Positions 43,895 to 54,700 of a DNA stretch of 64,000 nt are shown here, in pieces. A program made the position numbers and the translations under genes. The notes beneath the pieces were generated by a model that ran no database searches, was not told the origin of the DNA, and worked only from the letters and a program-made list of their open reading frames with translations. The stretch lies in NCBI GenBank assembly GCA_947496705.1, contig CANMDW010000017.1:48623-112622 (forward strand), given 5' to 3'. Each line of letters starts with the position of its first letter. Position 1 is the stretch's first letter. The DNA is from an uncultured Aquimarina sp. Its GTDB lineage: Bacteria > Bacteroidota > Bacteroidia > Flavobacteriales > Flavobacteriaceae.

Positions 43895-46800
43895 ATGAAG
43901 AAACGGTTACATATACTGTTCCTATTGATGGTTTTTGCATGGCAAAGCATCATGGCACAAACATTTCCGGTTACCTTAGTACCACAAACGGTGCCCCCTG
44001 CTCCTATTTATTTTTCTTCATATGCAGATGCTTCTTCGATAAACAGCCCCATAAGGCTACAAATCATTTTAAATGATCTTGCTATTGCAAATCGGGAAAT
44101 TCGCTTAAAAGCCTTTTTTGAAGGTAATGGGATTGCATTTCAAAGTAATGATTTGGTTGTAGGAGCTCCCGCACTGTTTGTAGAAGGTGGAGTACCACTC
44201 ACACTTACCAATGCAGAATTGGCACCTTATTTTACTTTTCAGAATATTAGCGGGATTTCTCCCACTGCCTACGGACAAGTAATTCCCGAAGGATCGTATC
44301 AATTCTGTTTTGAGGTATTTGATGCCCTTACCGGGGCCCGTATTTCACAAAGGACGTGTGCTACTACTTATATTTTTCAGAACGAACCTCCATTTTTGGT
44401 AACTCCCGGCAATCGCATAGATATCGATGAGCAGAATCCAATAAATCTCATGTTTCAATGGACACCCAGGCATATCAATGTGAGTAATGTTCAATATGAA
44501 CTGAGTATCGTAGAGATTTGGGATACGACTTTGGACCCCCAGGCCGCTTTTTTGGCTTCGCCTCCTTTTTTTCAAGCCACTACGACCAATACTTCGTATT
44601 TATATGGCCCTGCAGATCCTTTATTTTTGCCCAACAAAAGATATGCCTGGCGGATACAGGCAAAAGCCCTGAATGGCGCCGAAGAAATCGGATTGTTTAA
44701 AAATAATGGATTTAGCGAAATCTTTTGGTTTAATTATACCGCTCCCTGTGATATCCCTGAAAATGTGCGTCACGAGGTAAAAGGTGCCCAACAGGCAAAC
44801 ATTTTATGGGATGATTTTACTACCGATGTCCCACAGTTTACTGTGCGCTATCGCGAAAAAGGAAATAATAATGAATGGTTTTTTTCAAGAACCAACGGTA
44901 ACTGGATCACTTTATGGGACTTACGGGGAGAAACCACCTATGAATATCAGGTAAATAAAGGGTGTCTCATCTCAGAGAGTGAATATTCTCCAATACAAAG
45001 TTTCAGCACACCCCTCGAAGATGACCAGGCAGGCCTTATTAATTGTGGAATATCCCCCGATCTGGATATCGAGAATATGGAACCGCTTGAACAGTTATTA
45101 CCGGGTAATGTATTTATTGCAGGCGATTTTCCCGTAAAAGCGACTGAAGTAAGTGGTAGCAATGGCCGTTTTACCGGAAAAGGATATGTTACCTTCCCCT
45201 ATTTTAAAAGTATAAAAGTAGCTGTAAACTTCACCAATATATTTATAAATAATGAAAACCAGCTGGCTGAAGGTACCGTAGTAACCATATATGACCCTAC
45301 CTGGGGTAATATCCTGGATATAGATGAAGTGATTGATGTGGGTGAAGATATACTCGATGTCATTACCGGAGACGACGAGATCATCATCCCACAGTTAGAC
45401 TATGATATCGATACTGATGATATTAGCATTAATGACGGACAGATCATCATTACCAAACCCGATGGCACACAAGAAACCCATGATTATGATGAGGGGGATA
45501 CCTACACTATTACCGATGCCAGTGGCGATAAATGGACCATCGACGAAGATGGAAACATCACCCAAACGGGTCAGGGAGATGATTCAACCCCATTAACTGC
45601 CGAAAATACTGATGGAATACGATCGGGCACCCATGCCGGAAGTCTGCAAGACCCCTACGTAGATAATATCACCAATGATGCGGTAAAGGTTACCTTTAGA
45701 ACAGGTGATGATACCCGTTTTGCACTCGATCTTCAAAATAATGAGTACGAAAAGGCAAACTACCCTAAAATAAGTGCCACCGATGGCGAATCCTATTATC
45801 CAGCCCACAAAGCCACCTTGTTGGGAGAAGAAGATGTGTTTTATGCCGATATCGAAATCAATGACTCCAAAGTACATATCGACAGTATCATCATAAAAAC
45901 TGTCAAAAACACAGCGATCACTCATCAGCGGCTGGAAGGCACCAACACTTATAAAATCACAGTATCAGGAAGCAGCTCCTATAACACCGAAGAATGTGTA
46001 GTTACCTATAAAGATACTACCGACAATAAGTATAAGATTGCAGCCAGTTTCTTTATACATCATCTTGTAAAACAAACAGAAGTTCCTGTACAAGTAGTAA
46101 CAGTAAATGGTGGGGGTAATATTGCCAATTTGCAGGAAGGCCTCAACAACATATTTGGTCTTGCCGGAGGAAGATTTAAGGTCAGACCCGAAGTCATCAA
46201 CATGACCATCGAAGAAAGTGCCTGGGACGACAATGGCAATAAGATCATCGATTATGATGGCAGCGGATTACTATCAGACTATCCGCAGGAATTAAAAAAT
46301 ATATACAAAGAGTTTAAACGGCAAAACCCGTATTACGAGTCACAGCAATATTTTGTATTGGTACTGGGAGATGGATTTACCGTTTCGAAACCGCTTAGCG
46401 GTTTTATGCCCAAAACCCGGCAATGGGGATTTGTCTTTGAAAAGCATCTGGGTAGTGGCCTCGAAAAGAAAGATTCTGCCCTTAAAGTCGCAGCTCACGA
46501 ATTGGGTCATGGCGTCTTTACCTTAAAACATCCTTTTGGTGAGAATCCCGATAACGCCGGCCAGGCCAGTACCTGGTTGATGGACTATGGTAACGGTACC
46601 GAACTGGGCTTCCCCAACTGGGCGACCATGAACGATGATGGCCTGGATCTGTTCCTGTTTCAGGAGGATAGTGGTGGGGAGAGTGTAAGCACCTCGATGC
46701 CGTCTTCATTGGCTATAAATGAAAAAAAATACAACTGTGACTCTGGAGATTGTAAAGAAGATCAGAATGGCAAATACTATTTTGGATATTTAACTCCATC

Positions 46801-49800
46801 TGGAGAGCGCATTATCCTTTCTGAAGAGTACAAACCTATATTTTTTCACGGAATTTCAAGTGACACCTATAATAAAGTAGTTCCCGGAACTCTTATTGGA
46901 TTTAAAAAAGAAGAGAAAAAAGAGGATGGAACCAAAACTGAGGTAAAGTACTCGGCAAATATTATGAATGAGGAGTTTTCGGGATATAGTGACTTTACTT
47001 ACGAAAAACCTGGCTTCTCTGATGATGCTAACAAGTCTTTTGTTATTGGATTACCCTATGGCAATCCCGATAATGATAAAGCAGATTGGAAAAACTATAA
47101 GTTTAAGGGAGATGGTATTCCGGATTTCGACAATCAGAATAATGCTATTCTAGATATTACTTCAGAAGACGTTCAAAACTTAGGTTTCTTCAAAACAAAA
47201 GAACCAATTCACGTTATTAGATTTGTCAATCCTAAAAAAATAATCGGTGAAGGCCAAATTGATATCACCGAAATGGAAACCAGGCTATTAAGCGGGTATT
47301 ACAACACCGATATATCTCAATTTTTTGAAGATATTTTTAATTTTTCCAACAGATCAAGATATAAAATAGCGCATAACGAAAGGAGAGAAGTTCTCTTAAT
47401 CGTTAAAATATCAGAAATCCATAATAGGTATCCAAAAATATTCAGAGAATTTACGAAGTTTTTTGACAATTGGGATCTTTGCAATATCACAGATATTACC
47501 TTTCATTATGGTAAATGGGACAGTGAAAATATTCCGTTTAGTTTACCTCCAAGCGCAAAATATAAGCAATGGTCCGATAATTTGGAAGTAACTCAATCCA
47601 ATGATCAACTTTATGATTTCTACCAGGACTTCTTAATTGAACTTTTAGATTTTGTTAATACAGGTGCTGCTACTAATATTGCTTGTTTAAACTCTGATTT
47701 CACAACAAAATCGGGAGAAGAAATATACGAATGCATCAGAAAAGCTAGCCAATTTGAGCTGGAAGCGCTCTCTCTGGATAAACAAAACCTTGCTATCAAA
47801 AAGATTCTACTTACCTCAACAAATGGAGGGGGAATCACAGATGAAAAAGAAATTGAAATAGCAAGAATCCTGGAAGCGATTTCTAATGGTGCATCTTCAT
47901 ACTATACTGACGCCTTAAACTATCTTGAAACTGAAAAGGTAGCATATAATTGGACTATTGAAACCAGAGAAGGGCCAGTTTCTCGTTCTGCAACACATCC
48001 TCTGTGGTATGCTCTTTTTGACAACGTAGAAGACGAGATATTTATCTTTGGAAATGATAACAGGCAAAGTATTGTTAAATCAATAGGTAAAATTTTTATA
48101 GGCTCAGAAAACTTTGCAAATCAATTAAAGAACAGTATTGATCCGGTTAAGCTAAAAGCTGCAATTACATTTGGTGATCTGAATTCTTTACACGATTACT
48201 TCTATACTTTTGAAAATAATTATCAAAACATATTCAGACGTGGCTGGAGTGATCTGGCAGCTTCTGCTACAGGACCTTCAGGTCTTGCATTATATGATGC
48301 CGATGATTTTTACAAAAGTGTAGATACCGAAGTATTGACCAATAACAATTATTTGATTAATGCTAAACAGAAGGTAAAGTGGGGATTATTCAGTAGTAAG
48401 TTGGAAAAAGAGGAAAATCTCACTCCATTTCAATTGGTTTCCTTTATCAACATTTCAAAAAACAACCTATTAAAACCATTCAGTGCAAAAGATGCTCAGG
48501 GAAATCCACAGGCCATATTTATCCCTGCTTTTACATTGCACTATGCCAGTAAAACAGATGCCCTTCAAACAAAATCAGACATTATACAAACCGCAGTAGA
48601 TCTACTGGCTTTTTTACCCAGTGGAGGTACTGCTTCCCTAAATACATTTGGAAAGTTTTTATATTATACCGACAAAATAAGCTCGGTAACTAGTATTGCA
48701 GGAACTGCCTTTAGAGAAACTAACCCCGAGCTGACTACCTACATGAATCAGCTAAGTATGGTTAGTGGTGTTGTTAGTCTGGCCAGTTTATCAACTTTTG
48801 TTAAATCAGATGTACTGAAAAACAAAAAATTGGGTGAATTAATGCATCCGGATGCATTAGACAATTTGAATGATCCGGTAGCAAACATCAACCAATTTGC
48901 CGATAACATACTAAACAATCCCGACAATGCATATGATATCACAAAATTAACGCCCGAACAAGCTGAGGCATCCAAAAAAATTCTGCAAAAGGAGCTTCGC
49001 AGCTTAGAAGGGTTACCCAATTTTAATGCCCCTAAAATTAGGAGTGCTATTTCAAAATTGGATGATATCAGTCCGCAATCACTAATCATACAACAGGCAT
49101 CTGTAGTTGATGCCAGTATTGTTGATAAGGAAACTGCAAAGAAAGCACTTACCGCTTTTAATGATAAAAACAAGGACGGATTTATTGATATTATTATTCA
49201 CGGAAGTGACAATAAATTCATTTTAGATCTCCCAAATGGCCTGCAAGAATTACAAACAACAAGCCTTATAAATCATCTTTTAACTAGTTCTGATCTTTCT
49301 GGATCAACCAAATTCAGGCTCCTCTCATGCAGTACTATGGATTTGGCAGAAGATCTCGTTAGGCAGTTACCCGAAGGATATAAAGTAAGAGCTACAGACG
49401 ATATTGTTCGTATACATACTGATGGAGGGATTAGCACCGTTCCAAGAGGAGCCGATAACCCTGCAAATCAATGGGAAGATCTTACCAAAAATACTGATGG
49501 AACCGTAAATCGTATTGTATCAGAATCACCGGCATTAACAACGGCTGAACATCTTACAGATTTTGTCGAGCTCGGTCGCAGAACAAAAGCAGAGCAATTT
49601 TTATCTACATTAAAAAGTGGAGCCTTTCCCGAAATTTGGTCTCGTTTGGATGAACTTGATTTAAGTGAAGCAAACCTCCTGGAGTTTGCCAGTGATTTTA
49701 AGAATGCTTCAGCAGATGAACTAGCAAGATTGAGCGCCAATAACGCAGCGCTTGTAGGAAGCTGGAAATCCATTCAAAAGTTCTCTTCTGCAAGAGCAAA

Positions 49801-51205
49801 CATCGATAATCTGGAAAACATAGCTAAAACAAGTAAAAGATTCCGTTTTAATAATAAAACCGGATTTGATGGCCTGGAAGAGCTATTTAAAGCAACAAAT
49901 TCTTCAAGTATTGATCATGTTCTTATGGGGCTTAAAAAAGCTGAAGAAGTTTTTGATGCATCTATACCAATAACGATTAGTGCCCAAAAATCGGGCGCAC
50001 AGTATTTTATAACTGCAATTGATGAAGCAGGAAATCAAGTCTGCAGATTTGTAGGTGATAAAGTATCCAAAATACAATTGGTTCCAGATGGGAAAACTAT
50101 TGGTAGCTATAAAGGTGTAGACATTACCCAAAATGGTACCCGTGTTGGTTTCAGACAGCAATTGGATTGGACCACCAATGGAACCACATACAAAGATGCT
50201 GCATTTGTTTCCAGCGAACCTATAGGAAGAGGATCTTATAAAACCATTTATGAAATTGCCGGCAATAAAGTGATTGCCATTTTGGATGAAGGTGCACTGG
50301 TAAGTGTTTTAAATAAGGAAATTGATGCATTAGAACAACTGGCCGGTAAACAAATCCCTACAGTTACCATTATTGAAAAAACTACTCATAAAGGCCGTGC
50401 AGCCTTTGTAATGGAAAAATATGCACAAGGTTCTGAAGAAATTGCGGTAATGGTTAATGGGCAGGTTACCATAAAAAGAGAATCCAGTTTACTCAATCAA
50501 AAGAGTATTGATGATTTGAACGCCATCAAAAAAGGACTGGAAGATCAGCAAATCGAAGTAGATGACCTGCAGTTTCTTATCAAAGAAGATGGAAGTGTTG
50601 TTGTGGCAGATCCCGGAGGTATTAATTTAAACACTCCACCTACTAAAAATGTAAAATTGATCGATGCTTTAATTGATCAGGCGAAGAAGGTTGGCCATGA
50701 AGCTACAGCATTGGTTTTTAGGTCTTTTTCTAAACCAATACGATATGGTAATGACATAATTAAAACTCCAGGGAAGAAATTAAATATTTTGGGAAGAGTA
50801 AATGCCGGAGATGGTTCAATAGGAACGAAAAAACTATTTGATGAATTAATTGAAAAAGGAGTACCTGAAGAAGAATTAACTGGATTATTTGTTAGAATGC
50901 CAATAGAGTGGAAAAACTTACCCGTTTTAGGGGATGAAGGACAGCAGATGAAATATTGGAAAGAATTTAATGAGCCATATGTAGACGAAGTAATTAAAAA
51001 TGGTGGAGATATTAGATTTATTCATGACCCTCGACTACCTGCTAATCGATGGAATAATGTAGACGACATTAAAGATGTAGCATTTAGAAATAAATGTAAA
51101 TCTGAAGGAATCCGAAGGCTTAGAACTTTTATGAGTATGGAATATGATTATTTAGTCCGCAAGGGATATAAATTATTGGATAATGGATTAATGATAAAAC
51201 CTTAA
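43895..51205 (+). CDS. Giant TANFOR/FN3 multidomain protein with toxin-like C-terminus
   Basis: A 2436-aa secreted protein. After the signal peptide (ending IMAQ) comes a TANFOR-type region (about 25-290: SSINSPIRLQIILNDL, LTLTNAELAPYF, FQWTPRHINVSNVQYELSIV), an FN3 domain (about 295-375) and beta-rich spacer. HELGHGVFTLKH (868-879) with LMDYGNG about 30 residues later looks like a metzincin site and Met-turn. IIIHGSD (His1769) and LLSCSTMD (Cys1812) form a caspase-like dyad. A kinase-like segment has GRGSYKTIY (2111-2119), DDLQFL (2223-2228) and ADPGG (2238-2242), but no clear VAIK lysine. The last about 150 residues are a different, unrecognised domain, the position of a polymorphic toxin. 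Domain calls are from motifs only; the toxin role is inference supported by the small gene 3 bp downstream. Confidence 0.8.
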   Translation: MKKRLHILFLLMVFAWQSIMAQTFPVTLVPQTVPPAPIYFSSYADASSINSPIRLQIILNDLAIANREIRLKAFFEGNGIAFQSNDLVVGAPALFVEGGVPLTLTNAELAPYFTFQNISGISPTAYGQVIPEGSYQFCFEVFDALTGARISQRTCATTYIFQNEPPFLVTPGNRIDIDEQNPINLMFQWTPRHINVSNVQYELSIVEIWDTTLDPQAAFLASPPFFQATTTNTSYLYGPADPLFLPNKRYAWRIQAKALNGAEEIGLFKNNGFSEIFWFNYTAPCDIPENVRHEVKGAQQANILWDDFTTDVPQFTVRYREKGNNNEWFFSRTNGNWITLWDLRGETTYEYQVNKGCLISESEYSPIQSFSTPLEDDQAGLINCGISPDLDIENMEPLEQLLPGNVFIAGDFPVKATEVSGSNGRFTGKGYVTFPYFKSIKVAVNFTNIFINNENQLAEGTVVTIYDPTWGNILDIDEVIDVGEDILDVITGDDEIIIPQLDYDIDTDDISINDGQIIITKPDGTQETHDYDEGDTYTITDASGDKWTIDEDGNITQTGQGDDSTPLTAENTDGIRSGTHAGSLQDPYVDNITNDAVKVTFRTGDDTRFALDLQNNEYEKANYPKISATDGESYYPAHKATLLGEEDVFYADIEINDSKVHIDSIIIKTVKNTAITHQRLEGTNTYKITVSGSSSYNTEECVVTYKDTTDNKYKIAASFFIHHLVKQTEVPVQVVTVNGGGNIANLQEGLNNIFGLAGGRFKVRPEVINMTIEESAWDDNGNKIIDYDGSGLLSDYPQELKNIYKEFKRQNPYYESQQYFVLVLGDGFTVSKPLSGFMPKTRQWGFVFEKHLGSGLEKKDSALKVAAHELGHGVFTLKHPFGENPDNAGQASTWLMDYGNGTELGFPNWATMNDDGLDLFLFQEDSGGESVSTSMPSSLAINEKKYNCDSGDCKEDQNGKYYFGYLTPSGERIILSEEYKPIFFHGISSDTYNKVVPGTLIGFKKEEKKEDGTKTEVKYSANIMNEEFSGYSDFTYEKPGFSDDANKSFVIGLPYGNPDNDKADWKNYKFKGDGIPDFDNQNNAILDITSEDVQNLGFFKTKEPIHVIRFVNPKKIIGEGQIDITEMETRLLSGYYNTDISQFFEDIFNFSNRSRYKIAHNERREVLLIVKISEIHNRYPKIFREFTKFFDNWDLCNITDITFHYGKWDSENIPFSLPPSAKYKQWSDNLEVTQSNDQLYDFYQDFLIELLDFVNTGAATNIACLNSDFTTKSGEEIYECIRKASQFELEALSLDKQNLAIKKILLTSTNGGGITDEKEIEIARILEAISNGASSYYTDALNYLETEKVAYNWTIETREGPVSRSATHPLWYALFDNVEDEIFIFGNDNRQSIVKSIGKIFIGSENFANQLKNSIDPVKLKAAITFGDLNSLHDYFYTFENNYQNIFRRGWSDLAASATGPSGLALYDADDFYKSVDTEVLTNNNYLINAKQKVKWGLFSSKLEKEENLTPFQLVSFINISKNNLLKPFSAKDAQGNPQAIFIPAFTLHYASKTDALQTKSDIIQTAVDLLAFLPSGGTASLNTFGKFLYYTDKISSVTSIAGTAFRETNPELTTYMNQLSMVSGVVSLASLSTFVKSDVLKNKKLGELMHPDALDNLNDPVANINQFADNILNNPDNAYDITKLTPEQAEASKKILQKELRSLEGLPNFNAPKIRSAISKLDDISPQSLIIQQASVVDASIVDKETAKKALTAFNDKNKDGFIDIIIHGSDNKFILDLPNGLQELQTTSLINHLLTSSDLSGSTKFRLLSCSTMDLAEDLVRQLPEGYKVRATDDIVRIHTDGGISTVPRGADNPANQWEDLTKNTDGTVNRIVSESPALTTAEHLTDFVELGRRTKAEQFLSTLKSGAFPEIWSRLDELDLSEANLLEFASDFKNASADELARLSANNAALVGSWKSIQKFSSARANIDNLENIAKTSKRFRFNNKTGFDGLEELFKATNSSSIDHVLMGLKKAEEVFDASIPITISAQKSGAQYFITAIDEAGNQVCRFVGDKVSKIQLVPDGKTIGSYKGVDITQNGTRVGFRQQLDWTTNGTTYKDAAFVSSEPIGRGSYKTIYEIAGNKVIAILDEGALVSVLNKEIDALEQLAGKQIPTVTIIEKTTHKGRAAFVMEKYAQGSEEIAVMVNGQVTIKRESSLLNQKSIDDLNAIKKGLEDQQIEVDDLQFLIKEDGSVVVADPGGINLNTPPTKNVKLIDALIDQAKKVGHEATALVFRSFSKPIRYGNDIIKTPGKKLNILGRVNAGDGSIGTKKLFDELIEKGVPEEELTGLFVRMPIEWKNLPVLGDEGQQMKYWKEFNEPYVDEVIKNGGDIRFIHDPRLPANRWNNVDDIKDVAFRNKCKSEGIRRLRTFMSMEYDYLVRKGYKLLDNGLMIKP

Positions 51206-51208
51206 ATC

Positions 51209-51640
51209 ATGAATATTGGATATTATTCCTTTGAAGAAGATTGCTCCCTCATACTTGGAAATTTTTTATCCAAATATGAATTTATGGAAATTAAAGGAGA
51301 AGAAGAATATACAAAATATTATAAAAATTATAGTTGGATTGTCAAAATCTCAATGATTAGTAATTTTCCATATATCGGAGTTTCAATTGATTTTTCAAAT
51401 ACTAATGGTGAATCAACAAAGATCTCTATTTTAAATAAGGCACTAAAAATTGATGAAGAAAAAGAATTATCTCATTATAATGAATTCAAATCAAATCATG
51501 AAATGACCAATTACCGAAATGAAATGATTTATGTAAAAGAAGTTCTAGAAAAATTTTATTATCCAATTCTTGACGGCAGTTTCTCTTATGATGATTACAG
51601 AAATTATCAAATAAACAATAATACAAACATACCGGAGTAA
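51209..51640 (+). CDS. Candidate immunity protein, 143 aa
   Basis: A small cytoplasmic protein with no signal peptide or recognised motif, rich in aromatics and charged residues (YYSFEEDCSLILGNFLSKYE; YKNYSWIVKISM). It starts 3 bp after the giant gene, directly behind its variable C-terminal domain, which is where immunity genes of polymorphic toxins stand. It is far more AT-rich than its neighbours (one 60-base row at 51421 has 13 G/C, against 28 in a row at 52441), a common sign of exchange with the toxin tip. Binding to the toxin end is inference. Confidence 0.65.
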   Translation: MNIGYYSFEEDCSLILGNFLSKYEFMEIKGEEEYTKYYKNYSWIVKISMISNFPYIGVSIDFSNTNGESTKISILNKALKIDEEKELSHYNEFKSNHEMTNYRNEMIYVKEVLEKFYYPILDGSFSYDDYRNYQINNNTNIPE

Positions 51641-51777
51641 TAGCAAGAAGCTAAATATAATAGATAAGATATAATTAAGATTATGAAATAAGTCGTAATA
51701 ATCATGTTGATTTCAATCAAAATGTTAAATGGCAAATTCTATCTGATAATTAAAAAAATAACAATTAGTTATAACAT

Positions 51778-54700
51778 ATGAAAAACCACTACCTACGCAT
51801 ACTCGCCCTGCTCCTATCGATAGCTGCCTTTGCCAATACTGGAAAGGACACGTTATCGACCTCAAAGCCGCAAACAGTATCTCCGCTATATGAGAACCCT
51901 GCGGTAAAAGGACTAGATGCCGAAGCCCTGGAGCGACTGGCAGCTTTTAAAGCCAAACGTACCGCCAATGAAGCCGATAAGGCCTATGCACTACGCAAAT
52001 ACAATACAAAACAATTTCGTTCTTTCCCCGAGCTGGAATCTGCTTTGGCAGCAGCACCCTCAGAAAATTTCTTTCAGGGGCTGGCCGAGTTTACCAAAGA
52101 CTACATCAAAAAAATCTATAAACCTACCCCAAAAACAGATTCACTCATCGGCAAAGCCAAAGAGCTGTTTGAGGAAATAGAAAAGCAAGAGAATTTTATC
52201 AATATCATTAGTGGTCAGGAGCTACTTCAATTCCCTGTAGGGATCAAAAAAAGTGTATCATCAAGCTCATCGATCACCATTGGTATTGTCAAAGCAAAAC
52301 TACACGCCAACTATTCAGAAGTAGATCTCTTTGCCAAACTTACGCTTGGTGAGCTGAGCACAGAGCTCTTTTTTGGGGCCAATAACGTAAAACTATCCCA
52401 CGAAGGAGGGATTTATGGCGAAGCACAGCTCAATCTGCTCGGTGATTTCCCGATAGGGCAAAGCGGCGGTCAGTGGATTATCACTTTTAAAGGAGGATTA
52501 GAAAGCGATGGGAGTGCCACCCAGCAAACCTATATCACCATCGATTGTACCGGTAAAGTAAAAGAAATCGCTCTCGAAGCCGATGTGCGTATTGCCAAGA
52601 CAGTAGCGATCCCGGTAAATGAGGACGGAACAAAGAAATTTCCCGGAGAAATCCAACCGCAGGATGGTAAAAATCCTGTAGGTAATAAAAGCTATGTGGG
52701 GGCCAGTTTCAGTTTTGTAGCCGAGTCGCTGCAAGACCTGTTAATCGAACTCGATCTGCCAAAATTCGAACTGAAACCACTGCCCGGTTGGGGATTCAAA
52801 ATGCACAATGTCGTATTGGATCTTAGTGATACCAAAAACTCCCCCACGGTAAAATTTCCGAAGATCTATAACGAACAGCAATTAATCCCATCAGAACAAC
52901 AAGAACTATGGCGAGGTTTTTATGGAGAAGAAGTGACCATTACCCTACCTCCAGAATTTCAGATCACCAAATCCAAAGAGCGCATCTCTTTTGGGGCACA
53001 AGGCCTGCTAATCGATAATTTTGGGGTGTCTGGCAACTTTTTTGCTACCAATCTCTTCGGCATTAATGAAGGAAACGCCGGTAAATGGCAATATTCGCTG
53101 GATTCGGTAAATGTAGACATACAGGTCAATCACTTTATCAAAGCCGATTTTAGCGGGGATATTGTACTCCCCATCAGTAAATCAGATAAAAGCAGTAACG
53201 GAGCACTGGGCTATAAGGGATTGATCACTGCCGATAAGCAATACAGTGTGCGTGTAGAAGTCACAGAAGATGTAGACTTTAATATTTTTAAAAGTAAAGC
53301 CAAACTTTTTCGAGAGTCTTATATAAGAATGGAAGTGGATCAGGGAAAATTTTATCCCGAAGCCAATCTCACGGGGCTTATGGCTTTTAACAAAACCCAA
53401 AAAGATTCCTTAAATGCCATCTCCTCACAAGACGAAAACAGAGATACAGGCGACATAGAATCCCTTAATTTTGATGGGCTCTCCTTTCAGAATTTCAAAA
53501 TTCAGACCAAAGCCCGGCCGTACCTCTCTATAAAATATATGGGCTTTAAAGATACCATCGCATTGCCCAAAATTGCAGGATTTCAGCTGGGATTTTACGA
53601 TATCAAAGCCAAAGTATATGAGGATGATCGTGCCGAAATAGGACTGAATAGTTTCCTGAACCTGGATAAATCGGGAATCAAAGGAGATGTACGGCTCAGG
53701 ATCATTGGTAAATTGCAGGAAGGCGATTACCTGAAATGGACATATGACAAAATAGAAGTAGATGCTGTAAAAGTTGATGTAAAACGGAAGAATTTTGAGT
53801 TCTCTGGTGAGCTGAACTTCTTTAAGGAAGACCCGGTGTATGGCAAAGGGCTATCTGGTAGCCTGAGATTATATGCCGAAAGTTTGAAAGTAGAACTCGG
53901 AGCCAAAGGGATCTTTGGAAGAAAAGATGATTTCAGGTATTGGTATGTAGATGCCTTTGGAAAACCAACATCCAGTAAAAGCAACAAAAGCCTGCAAATT
54001 CTCGAACTGGGTGGTGGCGTGTATCACCATATGCGCAAAGCCGGTATGGAAGAAAAAGAAAAGCACAGCATGTCGGGGGTGAATTATCAACCCGATGTCC
54101 TTACCGAATTCGGTTTTAAAGCCATGGCCGCATTCAAAGTCAAGAAAGGGGCCACCTTTACCGGGCTTTTTGCCATCGAAATGAGCTTTAACAGTCCTGC
54201 TGCAGGTGGCGGACTTAGCAGGTTAGGATTCTACGGTGGTGCGGCACTCATGTCTGGTGGTGGTGGATCCGGAGGCGGGTCTGGTGATGGTGGTAAAAAC
54301 CCCTTTGGATCTGTGTCTGGAATGCAGGAAAAACTGGCAGAAAAAGAAAAAACCCTGCCCAATTTCAGTAGTATGTCTATTGATAAGGAAGGGATCAAAT
54401 ATTTCGCTACCCATGTATTCCCGAATATCTTAACCGGCGAGGAACAATTTGCTGCACAATTGGCCGTAGACCTCGATTTTAGAAACGATACCTATTGGGG
54501 CATGTTTGATGTGTTCCTCAATTTGGGACAGATAAGAGGTGCCGGCGAGAAAAACAGACTGGGATATATCGAATTCTATGATTCTCCCAATGATTGGTAT
54601 ATTTATGTGGGTACTCCTACCAAACGTTTTGGAGTGGCCGGTATCCCGATTGGCCCGTTTGATGCTTCTTTTGATCTATATTATATGACAGGTACCATCC

